Shown here: piece by piece, positions 44,206 through 57,613 of the stretch | How the letters are laid out: every line of letters begins with the position of its first letter | Position numbering within the stretch: position 1 is the first letter of the stretch | DNA from: Eonycteris spelaea | Lineage: Eukaryota; Chordata; Mammalia; Chiroptera; Pteropodidae | Length of the DNA: 64,000 nt | Direction of reading: 5' to 3' | Assembly: GCA_003508835.1 (NCBI GenBank) | Contig: PUFA01000105.1 | Coordinates: 1,798,001-1,862,000, forward strand | Notes under the pieces: model-generated | Databases searched by the model: none | What the model was told of the DNA's origin: nothing | Seen by the model: the letters and a program-made list of their open reading frames with translations, nothing else | Translations under genes and position numbers: made by a program

Positions 44206-45856
44206 GCGATACAATACTGACCTTATAGAAGTTAAAACATGCTAGAAAGTTTCAGTAATTAAAATATTGAAGGAAGAGAGGAAAAATAGAACTTGAGGCT
44301 ATTTCTTAAATAAAATGCACTATTTTCCTTGACTAGAAAGGAAAAATTTTTTCCACTTAAAAATCTTCCTACTATTGGAACTGATTTTGAATTAAATGTT
44401 TATTAGGTGGAGGAAGTTAAATCAATGCTAATTTATTGTCTTCCATCTCATGATGTTATGTTTCCCATTGATTTCTTTTTTTATGTTTCTTTAAAGTTTT
44501 ATACTTTCTTTATGAAGATCTTGAGCACGTTTTATATTCTTGTTTCTAATTGTTTCATAAGCTTTCATCTTTGTTTGGATTAGATATTTTTCCATCACAT
44601 TTTCTAGTGGTTTATTAGAGGAATAACTAAACATATGTATCATATTTAGTCAACCTAAGGAAAAATATATGCGTTTTAATGCCATCGTAATCATGTCAAC
44701 CTAAAGTCCGAACTGGATGAAAAACATCCAAGTTACCACTTTTAGCTAAACATACAAAAAGAAGAATTTAATGTACCACTAATTTTGGTTTTTTTACATC
44801 CTGTTGATCTAAAAGATTTACCTGGAACAATATTACATCCTCAAGGTAATTTGGGGGTGGGTGGGAAAAATATCTCTAGATTATTTTCTTGTCTGGAGTC
44901 TATACACTGAACCATCATGGAATCAAAAAGATTTTCAGCATTTGCAAAGGGAGTATTTTCTTTGATCCAGTTCTGTACTTCAAAATGGTACATAGAACTT
45001 TAAAATTGGTTAAAATCTTTCATATAAAAGTGTTTCTCTTGGAGATACCTTTCCACTTAACAAAGCATGAAGCTGTAGTAAACCATTTCATCTGTAGTTT
45101 GAATTTTCAGTTCACCTATTAATACTGATACAGAAGTGTTGTCCAGGAAACAGTGAATTGTGCTTGCTCACTAAGTTCGATATCGTGTCTTGGCAGAGAT
45201 ACAGAAATAGGAAAGAATTTCCTCAGAGGAGTTATACAACTGTATATATAACAGGTACATTCAAGATCAAAGCCTCTTTTGGCATGTGACTGGAAAAAAA
45301 ACAACAACATTTTTTCTTCTTTTTCATAATATTAGTTTTAGGAGAAGTTTTAGGATATGCTTATAAGCTGTACTAAACTGGGCACATTTGCCCCAAATAT
45401 TATAATCTTGCAAAAAAAAAAAAAAACCACCAAACTTTCTTTTGAGTTGTGTTTCAGAACATCATTGCATATACCGTATATAGTAAGTAAATATTAACCA
45501 TCCAAAAGTTAATAAAAAGGTGAAATTTGATTCACACTTTATTAAATCTAGCATTCATATCAGAGGTGTATCTTGATACACAACATCAAATGTGTAAGTG
45601 CAAATCTATCAACATGCTCATTATTTTCAAAGAAGCAAAGCTAAGGTGGAAAAAAGGATGAAGACCCCAAAACAGTGGTAAAATTTGCCAGGTGTTTGTA
45701 AGTTACAGATCAATTAAAATCATATCAGTTAAAAACTAGTTAGTTAAAAATTAGTCAAAAATTGAGTTCTTGCTTAGATTTGTCTGCTTTTGAAATTATC
45801 ATTGAATCACAGCATGGCCCGTGTTATTAAAAAGACTCGAAAAGATTGCCAGGGAG
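44206..45856. other. Unassigned AT-rich stretch, no gene seen
   Basis: An A14 run lies at about 45413-45426. The open frames at 44889-45122 and 45119-45310 show no domain. Confidence 0.55.
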
Positions 45857-45873
45857 ACACACACACACACACA

Positions 45874-45904
<31 letters not shown>

Positions 45905-45905
45905 C
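45857..45905. repeat. (AC)n microsatellite with one CC break
   Basis: Two AC arrays of about 12 units each are separated by a single CC at about 45880. Confidence 0.97.
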
Positions 45906-47944
45906 TTAAAAATACTATGTAAAATTCTTTAACTATATTTGGCATTTGATGAAATATTTTTTATTTCATTCCACCAAAAGCATATCAGCTCAATGACAGC
46001 ATTGTCCAGTGGTCAAAATTTTATTGTCTGTTGTAAAATACAGTTTGTTTCCTGTTGGCATGCTTACTGTGTCATGTAGTTACCAAGAAATCAAAGTCGA
46101 ATATATCTAGTTCCTACGAGGTTAAAATGTATTACCCACAAGAAACTTAGCAATTACGATTCTATCTCAAGACAATATGTGGTGTTAAGTAAATGTCAAA
46201 AAGTTAGGACAAGAGAAAGGAAAGGAATAAACTACTGGAAAGTTTTTATTATATTTCCTCTTTTGAAGCTATTATAATCTGTAAATGTAAAGGAAAATAT
46301 AAAGGCAAGATACTACATAAATGAGTGGTTATTTTAATAAAACTGGTTTAGTTTTTTTTTAATTATTTAAGAAAAAAGACTAGAGCGTTTCACAACTTTA
46401 TCGTCCTTGTTTAATGTAGAATGTTAAGGTAGCGATTTCTGTAGCTAATTGGGTAGGAATTTATTCGAATCTGATATTGAAATGACTACTTACCCATATC
46501 AAAGAGATACCCAAGAATGGGACAGACTGTGAGGAGAAAAAAATCTAAGAGATTCTTTTTATGAAGACAGCATTTGCCAAGCAATGAGACCTCTTTATTA
46601 ACTAGGGAAAAACAGAGAGGATTTAATAATTCAAGATATTAATATAATGTAAAAGATGGCATGAAATAAAATGTTGGAATACTTGAGGAAAATTTAAAGA
46701 GCATATAGAAATTACAAGAAAAGAATGAGTGAAAATAGCATGTATCATCAGTGCTAATGACAGAATAATATATGTCTTGTTCTAAGAACATTTAAATTAA
46801 ATAATCCACTGTTAGCTGTTTCTAATTAAATGGCAAATGGGAAAATGGAGAAAGGCATTTTATAATAAGGTGCTTTGTTAAGAACATTAAAATCGTATTA
46901 GATACTTCACACTTTTTATCAGAGAAGATGAATGATTTTTTGAATTTTGTTAGTTATGCAACTGATAACCATTTAGATCAAAGAAAGGCACATAATTTAT
47001 AATTTAAATGGAATCTCCAGATAGATGCATACTAATTCCAATAACCTGTAGTTCTAGTTTATTATCTACCCAAGTTCATTGTCAACAGTGTTACATCCTA
47101 GAAAAGAACTAAAATCCAATTGTGCAAAACTTATATTCTCATGGCTTCCTCAACTTGGCAGTTTCCAAATACACAGTGAAAGCGCTAGCCTTTGGCAGAT
47201 GATGGTAACTATTAGCTTTATATACTGTCTTCACTATATCTTAACTTGAAAGCAGTTTTATATCAGTTGCATGAATCATAGTCATTTCTCATAAACTAGA
47301 AGAGAAGAAAATATACCACCTGACTGCACTACAAAAGCAATTGTAGATCTTTAGAAATACGATCAAATACTTCACAAATATAACCAAATAAAACATGCAT
47401 AAATCTAAGCTGTCTGAGTTTCCTCAGGGCGCATGTAAAAAGATAAGGCTCTGAATTGTGCATAAGCAGCTTTATTTCATTTTAAAGAGTTTTTTTAAAA
47501 TTCAACTATTTTATGCATTGTCAGGAAAATTGTTATAATAAATTTGAAGAGCAGTTTGAAAGTCTAAAAAGAAATGGAATTCTTAGCATGCTTTGGTGTT
47601 TGTTAATAAAATAATTAGCACCAAAAAAAAAATGACAGTTGGAACTTATATGCATTTTAAAGGAATATTGTTAAAAAATAAGAACAATAGATGCATGAAA
47701 ATCATGAATCCCACTATCTTTTAACAAAAGTTTAGTCCTTTCTTTTCATAATAGCTTTACTTCAACTAATAATTTGAAAATGTTTATTTCGATGTGTCCA
47801 AATAAAGTGAAATATACAGTGATTTGCAATTAGAGCATTTTCTGCATAGTAGGTCTTGTGAAACACATGTACCACAAAAATAGTTTGTGAAAAAGGATTT
47901 TGAAATCGTATATGTTTGTAAATTGTAAACTGAGAGGCAAATCA
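45906..47944. other. Unassigned AT-rich stretch, no gene seen
   Basis: No element recognised over about 2 kb. Only low-complexity A/T patches are present. Confidence 0.5.
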
Positions 47945-48152
47945 GTGATGACAAGGGCTAATTCTGGAGTCAATTGTCTGGATTCAAATTCTCATTCTGC
48001 CACTTTGTGTAAGTTTTTAAATATCCGTGTACCTCAGTCTCTCTTTCTGGAGATTAATAATAGTGTATTCCTTAGAGGAATTTGTTTGGATTAAATAAAT
48101 TACTATGTGAACAACTACAATAGGTATTGGAACAATGCTTAATATATAGGCA
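47945..48152 (+). mobile_element. MIR SINE, sense
   Basis: Nearly full length: 'GGCTAATTCTGGAGTCAATT' (tRNA-like head), 'ggattcaaattctcattctgccacttt', 'GTACCTCAGTCTCTCTTTCT', 'tttggattaaataaattac', then 'ggaacaatgcttaatatatag'. The order and spacing fit MIR. Confidence 0.8.
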
Positions 48153-48234
48153 TTGGTGACACTGTTATGTAATGCTTGAAACACACTTTAAAACTTCTCA
48201 GAGAAAACAATATTTTCATGTGCCCAGATGAAAA

Positions 48235-48264
48235 ATATAGACTAGGATTCTCCCTAGTCTATAT
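48235..48264. repeat. Perfect 12-bp inverted repeat with 6-nt loop (hairpin)
   Basis: ATATAGACTAGG, loop ATTCTC, then CCTAGTCTATAT. Flanking A-rich and T-rich runs can extend the stem after a small offset. It is followed by partial direct repeats of 'TTTTAGAATA' (about 48270-48320). Confidence 0.9.
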
Positions 48265-49175
48265 ATTTTTTTAGAATAAAAAAATATTCTTTTAGAATAT
48301 TTCTTTTAGAATAAAAATAGAGGTGGTTCTTTATTTAAAAAGCAAACAACAAAAAAAAAACAAAAAATCTCTGATTCATTCCTAGTTGTTTTAGACTCCC
48401 TTAACTCCAGAATTTATGTTAAAAAATCCAAAGAAAAATTTCTAAAAGTAAAACCTATAATTCATGTCTTGACTATTAATTTTTAAAGCCTTTCATATCT
48501 TATTTTCTCTCTCAGAGCTTCCTACTTCCCATTACTGGAATTGTGATTAACTTTTTTGAAAAGTTAACGATAACAATATAGTTAAAAATCAAATGGATTA
48601 GTATTTAATGGGAAGAATTTGTCACTTTGAACTGTAATAATGTAAATTATGGAATGACATCAAAACTACATTTGAATGGTCTTGTAATAAATTCTCACAT
48701 AACAATACATTTTCCTATATTTATTTAATTATTTGGCCTCAAAACCTAAACATGGTCTCAAGGTCATCATGATTCATTGGCATGTGTTAAAGACTGGAAG
48801 AAGTGATTAAAAAACTGATAGTCAACAACAATAACTAATTAGGGGCAAGAGACAATGATCTATTTATGAGTAAATTGACCCTTCTAATCCATGACAATCA
48901 AAATATAACCTATGCATATGTATCCCTAGTTACTTTCAATAGGTAGCATAGCATGAATAACATCTGGCTAATTTTCTCTCTAGGCTCTAAAATAAAAAAT
49001 GTTCCTGGCTGCAAAACACAGAACCCAGCCAAAGCTACAAGCCATTCAGAGTGCACAGCAAGGGAGGGACAAGGGCAAAGGATCCCTGTCACTTCCTTCT
49101 CCCTCAAAGATGTGTTACCACCCACGTAGGCCATTGAGATGAGAGTGTATTTATTCAACATGTGTAGGTCAGTAC
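48265..49175. other. Unassigned AT-rich stretch
   Basis: It starts with 'TTTTAGAATA' direct repeats. A GC-balanced segment at about 48950-49140 carries an 83-codon minus frame without a recognised domain and ends near an A17 run, so a worn retroposed sequence is possible. Confidence 0.45.
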
Positions 49176-49192
49176 AAAAAAAAAAAAAAAAA
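49176..49192. repeat. Poly(A)17 run
   Basis: Seventeen consecutive As. It could be the tail of a sense retroposed segment ending here, but no matching target duplication was found. Confidence 0.9.
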
Positions 49193-51958
49193 GATGTTGG
49201 AATGGCCTATTAGCTTGCTTAAGTTTATAAAAGTTCATATCAGGAAATCCAGTTAAGTAAAATTGTCAAAAAATTTGTCTTCAGTGTACGGAATTGTCAT
49301 TTTGAAAATCTGTGAAAAAGATAAAAACTGACATACCACAACTAGAAATACAACTTGGCATAGCTTGAAACTTTTAACATTGTCCATGTGGCAAACCTTT
49401 TGTTTTAATTAATATTCTTAACTTATTATCTCCAGTTGGTCTCTAGTATCAGAAAATGAATGATTTTGATATCTGCTTTCTCTTAAAGAAAAACACAGAA
49501 AATGTAGCTGAATTATTTTTTCGCCTTCCATGTTTCAGTTTTCTTTTTGATCTGGAAAATTCCAACCATTTTCAGTATGGTTTACATAAAAATTTAGAAG
49601 TAGATTCAATGCAAGAGATTGTAACTATTAATGACACAATTTTGACCTAGTGTTATATATTCCTAAATTATAAAGTACGTTCAGATTTGCATATAATGTT
49701 CATAATTGGTTATACTTTCATTTTCTCACGTATTTCAGGAGTTAGATGTTTATAGTCAAGTTAGTTTGAAATGTTTTAGATGAGTTATGAAAAATCAGGA
49801 AATGATTTTATTGCTTGATCATTGTTCTAGGCATACATTTGAGGATTTTTTTTCATTTGCAAAAAAGTAACTCGATACCCAAATGGAGAGTCTTTGGTAT
49901 CACTTTCAGTTCAAAAAATAAATAAACATATTAAGTAGTTTTCATTGACCTTAAGCACAAATCAGTCTCACATTTCAAATACATTATATTTTACGAAAGT
50001 ATTTTATCACCTTCATAATTATCCAATAGTTAACCCCTTTAAATAGATTATTATCTAATCAGATACATTGAAAAATGATGTACTACATTTCACAGGAGGA
50101 TACAAACTTACAGAATGCTAGAGCAAAAAATGGTCTAACAAAGCAAGCAGTTCAACTTTTTCAGGTGACCCATCTGTGGTCACGTGTCCTGTTAATATTA
50201 AACAGGTCTGGATCCCTATTCTGCATCTTTTGATTAAACTACATAACACATCCGTTGATGATTTGCTAAATTAAATGATTACAAAAAAATTTACGTAAAA
50301 TTTACCTAATTCCAAAAAATGTTATTTGTACACAAGAACAGGTTCCTTAAGATAATAGTTTGTAGTTTATTGGGTTATACTTTAAGATGTTATTCTACAA
50401 CGTTTAATATAAACCAGTTACCCCTGGAAAGGACCATACAATTTCCAAACCTCTAACTTAAAAATTAAATGTGTAGTTCAGGCAACCAAGAAATATGCAT
50501 AGATTAGAGAACATTTGTACTTGAGATATAATCAACTGTATTTTCTTAAAATTCTTAAGATTTTTAATTATTATCCTTCGGCAGTATAGAATTTGTTCTC
50601 ACATCTTGCATATTTAAATATATTCTTTCACTATGATTAAATTTAAAATTCATTTCATTCAGTACAATTGCTACCTACATCTTCCACAATACTAAACTAT
50701 TTATTTGAACAAGAGCATTTAAAGATGTTCAATTTTATTCATTGTATCTCGAGGTATAATTATGCGAGCCACTGAATTTCATAGTTTGTCTGTTTTACAA
50801 TAAGACTCAATGGTCTGGCAAAAACAGTGATATAAAGGACCATCATTTATTTCCTATGTTAGGAACTGCAGTTTTAGTGTTCTGAGAGTTAACTATAAAG
50901 TGTCAGAATTCACTAGGTTTTAATTTTTTATGCTGAATAATAATGATTATTGAAGAGTCTGATCTTTCTTAATAATTAAATTATATTTTCAAAAAGCAGG
51001 TAAGAAAAAATTACCTTTGAAGAGATCACTCATGGATGGAATAATTAAATAATATACTAGGTGTGGCATTTCTGATTTTTATGAAAACTAAAACTATGTT
51101 TTTTGAATAGAATCAGAATAAATCTCACTGTATTTGATGGTCACTTTCCCAAATAATAACAAGCTTACTGGTTTTTATATTCATAAATCATAGGGAGACT
51201 ATATCAGCCTTGGATCTGAAAGACTATAAATTACTAAGCTGGTATAAACATTGTTAAAGAAATAGTATGGACATCAATTTCAGGTCAGATTTATCATCAA
51301 AATAACCGTTGAGCTATGAAATAAGCAAAATGTACTTCAGTCAGTAAATAGTCTAAACATTAATTTCAATAGTTATAATAATTTCAAAGTAAAACAATTT
51401 ATTTAATGTTTAAATTATGTCCAGTTCTACATCAGACAACTTTTGAACACACCAGATTTTAACAATCAAAAATTGTGTAACACAAAATGGTCTAAAATGC
51501 TCTACAAAACTATTGCGATTGTAATCCTAGGCATATATCTTTTTAAAAAGTAACCAATATTTAAGCCCCTCTGCTATCCATTATCTATTTATGATAGAGG
51601 AATAATCTCCACTAAATTGATGACCTGATGACCTGAGAATTTAACTAGCAATACTCCTCCTCACCATTTTAGCTGTTTCAGTGGGTTAACATATTCTAAC
51701 CATCTTTATTTTCTCAGGTACATGGAAAGAATCTACAGAGCAGGGTTCGTCATCTCGTGACCCCAGCTGCCATTCTCTAATGCAATGACATGTCCTCTTT
51801 CAGCTCAGAATCTCTCTATCACTTACTCTGTTTTCCACCCCCTCCCTTCTCACAGTTTTTCCGATAGATTTTTTCTCTTCAGACTCTTTGCCTATTGACA
51901 CCTGCTTTTCCCAGTCACAGTGAGGTGCCCCTTCCAACACAGGCCACTAGCCCACGGT
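49193..51958. other. Long unassigned AT-rich stretch, no gene seen
   Basis: About 2.8 kb without a named repeat. The one open frame (49456-49650) is unremarkable. A pyrimidine-rich patch lies at about 51825-51880. Confidence 0.5.
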
Positions 51959-52145
51959 ACGGCAGTGTGGCTGGAGGGAAAGAGAACTCTTCGACTTTGG
52001 ATATGTATTTATTGATTTCAAAACTGAGTTTATTTATCCCTAAACTGGGGATCCCACTTTAAAAGTTTTTGCGAGTATTAGATAGGTATGTAAAGTTGTA
52101 CAAAGTAAACAGTGGATCATAAACACTCAAAAAATGGCAATTATA
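51959..52145 (+). mobile_element. MIR SINE, sense, internally deleted
   Basis: A head-like 'acggcagtgtggctggaggg' is followed, after a deletion of the central part, by 'aactgagtttatttatcccta', 'AACTGGGGATCCCACTTTAA' and 'acagtggatcataaacactc'. It faces the next MIR tail to tail. Confidence 0.6.
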
Positions 52146-52370
52146 GCTAATGCTTACGACTTCCTTACTTCCTGATGAGTTTTATTCTAAGTGCCTTTAC
52201 ATATATTCACTTGTTTAACTCCTTAATTGTATGAGATAAATACTATTCTCATCTCCATTTTATAGATGATAAAAACAGAGGCCCGGAGAAGTTACATGTG
52301 ACATTGTGTATGTCACAGCAGCTGGTAGGATTTTGAATCCATGTAATTTTATTACAAGCACATGACATTT
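52146..52370 (-). mobile_element. MIR SINE, minus strand
   Basis: 'gttttattctaagtgcctttacatata' (tail side), 'CTATTCTCATCTCCATTTTA', 'tagatgataaaaacagaggccc' and 'GTCACAGCAGCTGGTAGGAT' with 'tttgaatcc' follow reverse-complement MIR closely. Confidence 0.85.
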
Positions 52371-53319
52371 CCACTTCAGTATATTAATAATAACAAACAT
52401 CATTTAATACAATCCTATATATCATATTTTGTTGCTGTTTTGCTAGTGTTTTTTTCTTTTAATTTTTCTGAATGATTTCATTATTTATAATGGCTAAAAT
52501 CCAGTATTTTTTATTTGGTATATATCTCATCTAATTATTTTGCATATAAACAATTTACTTTGGAATGTCACCACTGACTCAGAAGAACTTTTGCATATGT
52601 AGTAAAAACTTCTGAATCGTTTCGCTCTCATATTTTAGAAAGGCAAAACAAAACCAAAAACATTTCTTTTCCTATTATGAAGATTATAATCTAGGCCAGT
52701 GGTGTCTTCAGCCATCTGAAGGGTAAAATGTTTCACCTCTCTGAGTGAGTGGTCTGTTCCATAGCATATAAATTGATATACAGATGGTGTAAAAGATTTC
52801 TTTCAGCTTTGAAACACATCCAAACAGTTTAGGAAAATGATTGTGTATGTGTGTATATATGAAAGAAATGTAAAAGGTAGTGAAAACGGTGCCTAGAAGC
52901 AAACTTTACATTAATATAAAACAGAATTATGATCAAATTTATGTGTAATGTTTAGAAAAAAGTAAATCTTTTAAGATATTGAAAACATGTAAAAATTGGA
53001 TGAATTATTAATGGAAATAATTATACATTTTAATTTTAAAAAATATTAAATAGCTACAAGTAAGTATAGGCATGTATTATTTCTCAGGCATGAAGGAAAA
53101 ATATAGAGTGAAAAAATGACAGATTATACATGTTAATTAAAATAATGCTCAACTTATAAAAATATTGAATACAAAAGTGTAATTCTCAATGAGTAAAGGA
53201 ATTTTAGGGTTTTGTTTCTTTCTTACATTTTCTTTTTTAAATACCGAACTAGATTTGATAAAACCACCTTCAGGGGAAAAATTTAGAAGATACGTTACAA
53301 AACATTATGTTAAAAGTTG
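52371..53319. other. Unassigned AT-rich stretch
   Basis: A T-rich region. The 64-codon minus frame at 52708-52902 is unremarkable. Confidence 0.55.
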
Positions 53320-53425
53320 GAAACATGTTTATTGAGCAACTAATGTGTGGTGGACATTGTGCCAAGTATTTTATATATTTTATGCAGTTTCTTAAGGCTC
53401 TGCATTTTATCCCAGTGACATACCT
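53320..53425 (-). mobile_element. MIR/L2-type 3'-end fragment, minus strand
   Basis: 'TTTATTGAGCAACTAATGTG' then 'tggtggacattgtgccaagtattttatat' is the complement of the conserved MIR/L2 3' end ('ttattgagcacctactatgtgccaggcact'). Confidence 0.6.
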
Positions 53426-53763
53426 AGAATATAATTGACACCCAGAACAAACATTCATAACTCTTCCTCAATATGACATTAATTTCAGCCTTATTACTAT
53501 AGATAGCTGAACCTACTGGTATGTCAACATACAAACTTGAGTCCATTATTTGTTATTTCAAGAACCAGTTATGTCAGACTTTTTGGTAGCTTACTCTGAA
53601 AAATTACCAACCCCGTATTTTCTTGTCCATTTCTCATTAAAAAGGCTAAACATGTCAGAAACGATCTCACATTCCTTTGCGGCTAAAGGCAGCCGTGAGA
53701 TTCAGTTCTGTCCAATGAGACAAGCCAGAAGACTAAGATTAAGATTTTCCTTTTTGATAAATT

Positions 53764-53816
53764 AAAAGAAGGAGGGGGAAAGAGAGGAGAGAAAAAAGAG
53801 AGGAAGGAGAAAAAAA
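53764..53816. repeat. Pure polypurine tract, 53 bp
   Basis: Every base is A or G over 53 positions ('agaaggagggggaaagagag' and onward). Such tracts can form triplex (H-DNA) structures and bind GAGA-type factors, but no function is shown here. Confidence 0.9.
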
Positions 53817-54749
53817 TCTTTTCCCACATTCTTGCATTTCACACGGTCATAAGAAAATTGCAGAATGCTCTGCCAATCAAATTGTGACCATAGAGGAAAA
53901 GTCAATAGAATTATATAGACCCCACTTCTGCCACCGGAAACTCTGAGACGCTGAAGCAACTCAAAGACTGTCTACTTTAGTTTTATTTATATGAAACAAT
54001 CAGATTTCTTTTATAATTTAAACTTCTGTGATATGGGTATATGTTACTTGTTTTTAATAGCTTCTTACTTGACATAAGAATATCATATACAAGTACATAA
54101 ATTTTTCATTGAAGTTATAAGGGTAAGAAGAAATTGAAAAAGTCGAGAAAATCCCATTACCTAAAGACTGCTTTGTAAAACCAATAACCAATAACAATAC
54201 TTACATTACATAATGAAGAGGAGAGAGCAAATAAATTAATTTAAATAAATGTACAATTATGAAGATGTAACAATTCAGAAAGAAAATACACACAGTCATC
54301 ACAGTCCTTTTTTTGTAATTAGTCATGATGCCCAGTTAATATTTACAACTTTTTTCATCTTTACTCTTTATGTGTTTCTTTTTACTCTGATTCCTTTAAA
54401 TATATAAATATTTCTGCAAACGTGTACATCACTTGTTTCTGATTCATTACAAGTTTTTCCTTCAAATGCTTTTGTTATTCCTGTGAGTTATTTGATGGCC
54501 CCAAAATTTCATATCTTATATAGACATGATAAAAAGAATGTTTTCATAGGAAGCCAAAATAAGTTATCTGTGTATAAACACACTAACTTCAACATTCATC
54601 TTATTACATTTCTAAGAATCAAAATTGCAAAATATGTTTGTCCAAATGTGTATTTGTAAGATAATTTTAGGATTTTTTCTCTAATAATTATAGTCAACAA
54701 TATTATACCTTGTGTTTTAGGTAGATAATAGATTATATATCAAGCTATT
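53817..54749. other. Unassigned AT-rich stretch
   Basis: No recognised element before the L1 begins at about 54750. Confidence 0.5.
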
Positions 54750-56075
54750 CAACTTGAAGTTTCTAGTTAGGGAAATTAGTCAAGAAAAAGAAATAAAAGA
54801 CATCCATAGTGGGTAGAAAGAAGTAAAACTCTTCACAGATTGGACATCATCTTGTATATAGAAAAACAAAGCAATCCAGTAAAAAAAAATTATACCTAAA
54901 AAATTCGAAAAACAATTCTATTTAAAATAACATCATAAAGGAGAAAATATTCAGGAATAAATTTACATAGAGAGGTAAAAGTCTGAACACTGCATACTAC
55001 AAAATATTGGTGAAATAAATTAAAGAAGAATTAAATTAATGGTAAGACAGTTCAGAAGACTTAATATTGTTAAATTCTTTCAGATCTATGGATTCAATGC
55101 AGCAATCGTAAAAATTCCAACTACCTTCTTTGCAAAAACTGATAAACTTATCCTAAAATTCATATGAAAATCCAAAGGACCCATAATAGCCAAACTATCC
55201 TTAAAAAGTTGTTGGTGGATTCACATTTCTTCGTTTCAAAACATACTACAGTAATCAAGCCAGTGTGTACTGATAGAAGGATAAATATGCAGATCAGTGG
55301 AATTGAGTTGAAAGTCCAGAAATATACTCTTACAGTAAATTGATAAAAGACTTTAATAAACATTTCTTTGAAGAGGATACACAAATATCCAATACGTGCA
55401 CATAACAGTTTTCAACATTCTTAGTCTTTAGAGAAATGCAAATCAAAATCACAGTGACATCTAAACAATAACAAGACTTGAAAAGGATATGGAGAAACTG
55501 AAGCCCTGCCACGTTGCTGCTGAGCCTGCAGTGTTGTGCTACCTCTTTGAAAAACCTTAAGGTTTCAAAATGTTGAGGATACAGTTACCGTATGACCCAG
55601 AAAGTCCACTCATAGGAATGTACACAAGAAATGAAAACATATGCCCCCCCCAAACACTACATGAATATCTTCATCACTCATAAAAGCCAGAAGTGGTAGC
55701 AATCCAGATGTCCATCGCCTTATGAATGAACCTCAAAAACATAACATTAAGAGAATGATGCCAGTCACACACACACACAAAAAACGATGTATTGTATTAT
55801 TCCATTTACGTTAATTTACCCAGATAGACAAATGCATAAAGGCAGAAGGGAGATGTGTGATTGCCAAGGTGTGGGAAGCAAGAAAAATAGCAAGTGACTG
55901 AAAGTCTATGTAGTTTCGATGTTGGGTGATGAGAATATTTTCAAATTAGTTAATAGTGATGGTTGCAGACTCCAGGAATATACTAAAACCCACTAAATCC
56001 TGTACTAAAGAAGGGTGCATGTGATGTGAATTATATCTTAACACAGTTGTTACAGATTTTTAAAATAATAATAAT
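54750..56075 (+). mobile_element. Decayed L1: ORF2 (RT to C-terminus) and 3'UTR
   Basis: The left end follows L1 ORF2 just before and through the region that normally encodes the reverse transcriptase catalytic box ('ctcttcacagattggacatc' sits where the aspartate pair should be and no longer encodes it). The sequence then passes 'GGAATAAATTTACATAGAGA', 'CAATGCAGCAATCGTAAAAA', 'GAAATGCAAATCAAAATCAC', 'TATGACCCAGAAAGTCC' and 'ATGAATGAACCTCAAAAAC', and ends in the 3'UTR with 'TGGTTGCAGACTCCAGGAAT' and 'GATGTGAATTATATCTTAAC'. Internal deletions (for example about 55350-55420) and many stops make it non-functional. Old L1MA/L1MB-like type. Confidence 0.9.
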
Positions 56076-56449
56076 AATTCTATCTCCTGTAGCCCCAGTA
56101 AGAATGAATTCCAGGGCAGTAAGTAAAAGGAAACTTTATCAATACTTACCCTCTCACTATGAAGTTATAAGAAAGTGTAATTCCCTTCAATTTTGTGATG
56201 ACCGGCTCTGCCAGAGTGAGGCACTGAGCTTACGTCACGTGAAACTGAAAAGAATGAGCCTTGAGCCTAAGACTGAAATCGTGGCTTTTGTTTGTTTGTG
56301 TGTTTTTAAGAAACATTTATCTGTTCAATTGGTTATATGTTTAATTTCTGTTTACCTTGTCAGGGAGCAAAACCTAACCATGTTTCTCCCACTAACTAGT
56401 GTTAATAAAAGCGAATAATGGCTTTACTGCATTTTGATATCTGTGCCAC
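56076..56449. other. Unassigned stretch after the L1
   Basis: A 130-codon plus frame (56026-56418) starts inside the L1 3'UTR and runs through this segment. Its origin in the repeat and the lack of a domain argue against a real gene. Confidence 0.5.
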
Positions 56450-56510
56450 TTTATTGATGTATAAAATAGACTTAACTGGTTTTAAATGTACCATTTTTAA
56501 TGGCTTCAGA
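56450..56510 (-). mobile_element. Short L1 3'-end fragment, minus strand
   Basis: 'ACTTTATTGATGTATAAAAT' with 'agacttaactggttttaaatgtacc' resembles the complement of an L1 3' region ('actttattgagatataattcacatacc'). Confidence 0.45.
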
Positions 56511-57613
56511 GAATGAAGATAGTTTGGAACATTAAATTTTTACATTAGAATTTGCTGTATGATTTTATTATGATTAGATTCAATGCTTTCTAAGGAAGCA
56601 TTTGCATCTAAAACACCCTAAAAGGTAAAATTACTGCACTTTCTATATAGTAAAGCTCAAAGAACTAGCTATGTTTAAATGAAAAAGAGCAAATATAAAG
56701 GTTTACAGGTTTCCAATGAATTTAATTAACATAAATTTCACAAACTCGTTCATAACTTGTGTATTTAGTTTTTTGTTGGTCTGTTGTTATAAATTATTTG
56801 AATAGTGAACCCATTTCTCTATTTTGCTTATGGGGAAAAAAATAAGCATGTAATAACAAAATTCCATCTTGAAAATCTCATGCTAGTTTATTTTTTCAAG
56901 GTAATATATTCTACTAAACATCAGTGATGTTTGTTAAATTTTTTTAAATTTTAACATTCCTAACAGCTATGATAGATTGTACATTTTTCCTTCTCCTTTG
57001 AAAGTCTGTTTCAAAAAGACAAAACAAACTAAAAAATAATTAATATGATGAAATATATAGTAATAAGTAGATATTGAATTCCGTACGCATTATTCAATAT
57101 CTCTTGGTACTTGGAACATCTACTAACTTCTTTATTCTCTCTCTAATGAATGTTCCTAGCCACTCAATTCTACTTTGCAATAGAAGCCACAATGATCAAT
57201 TTTATATGAGTTTTGATTCTATGAACTATACGCTATACACATATATGCTGTCTTTAAAAAAATGCAATGATAGAAAATGTACACTCAGTTCTGATTTTTA
57301 AATATTTTCATTTAACAATGTCTTGAAAATCGTATCACATCCACACACAAAAAAATCTGATTTTTAAATAACATTATTTTATGTATTTGTTTTGTTTTGT
57401 TTTCATCTTGAAATGTGCCTCAGTTTTTTCTGGGATTAATCTTCTGCCCTCCTTTAAATATCAGAGGCTTCTACCGTTTTATACTTTCCCACTTTTCAAT
57501 GATCAACTTACTCATTTCAGTTGAATGAATAATTTATTTCCACTGTTCTCTCTATGACCCTAAATGTCAATAACATATGTATATATATGTGTGCATGTGT
57601 GTGGATTCTAGGT
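56511..57613. other. Unassigned AT-rich stretch
   Basis: The 75-codon frame at 57074-57301 is unremarkable. A TA/TG-alternating patch (about 57575-57603) abuts the MER5A that follows. Confidence 0.5.

Noticed and set aside
56026..56418. 130-codon plus-strand frame
   Set aside because: Begins within an L1 3'UTR and shows no domain.
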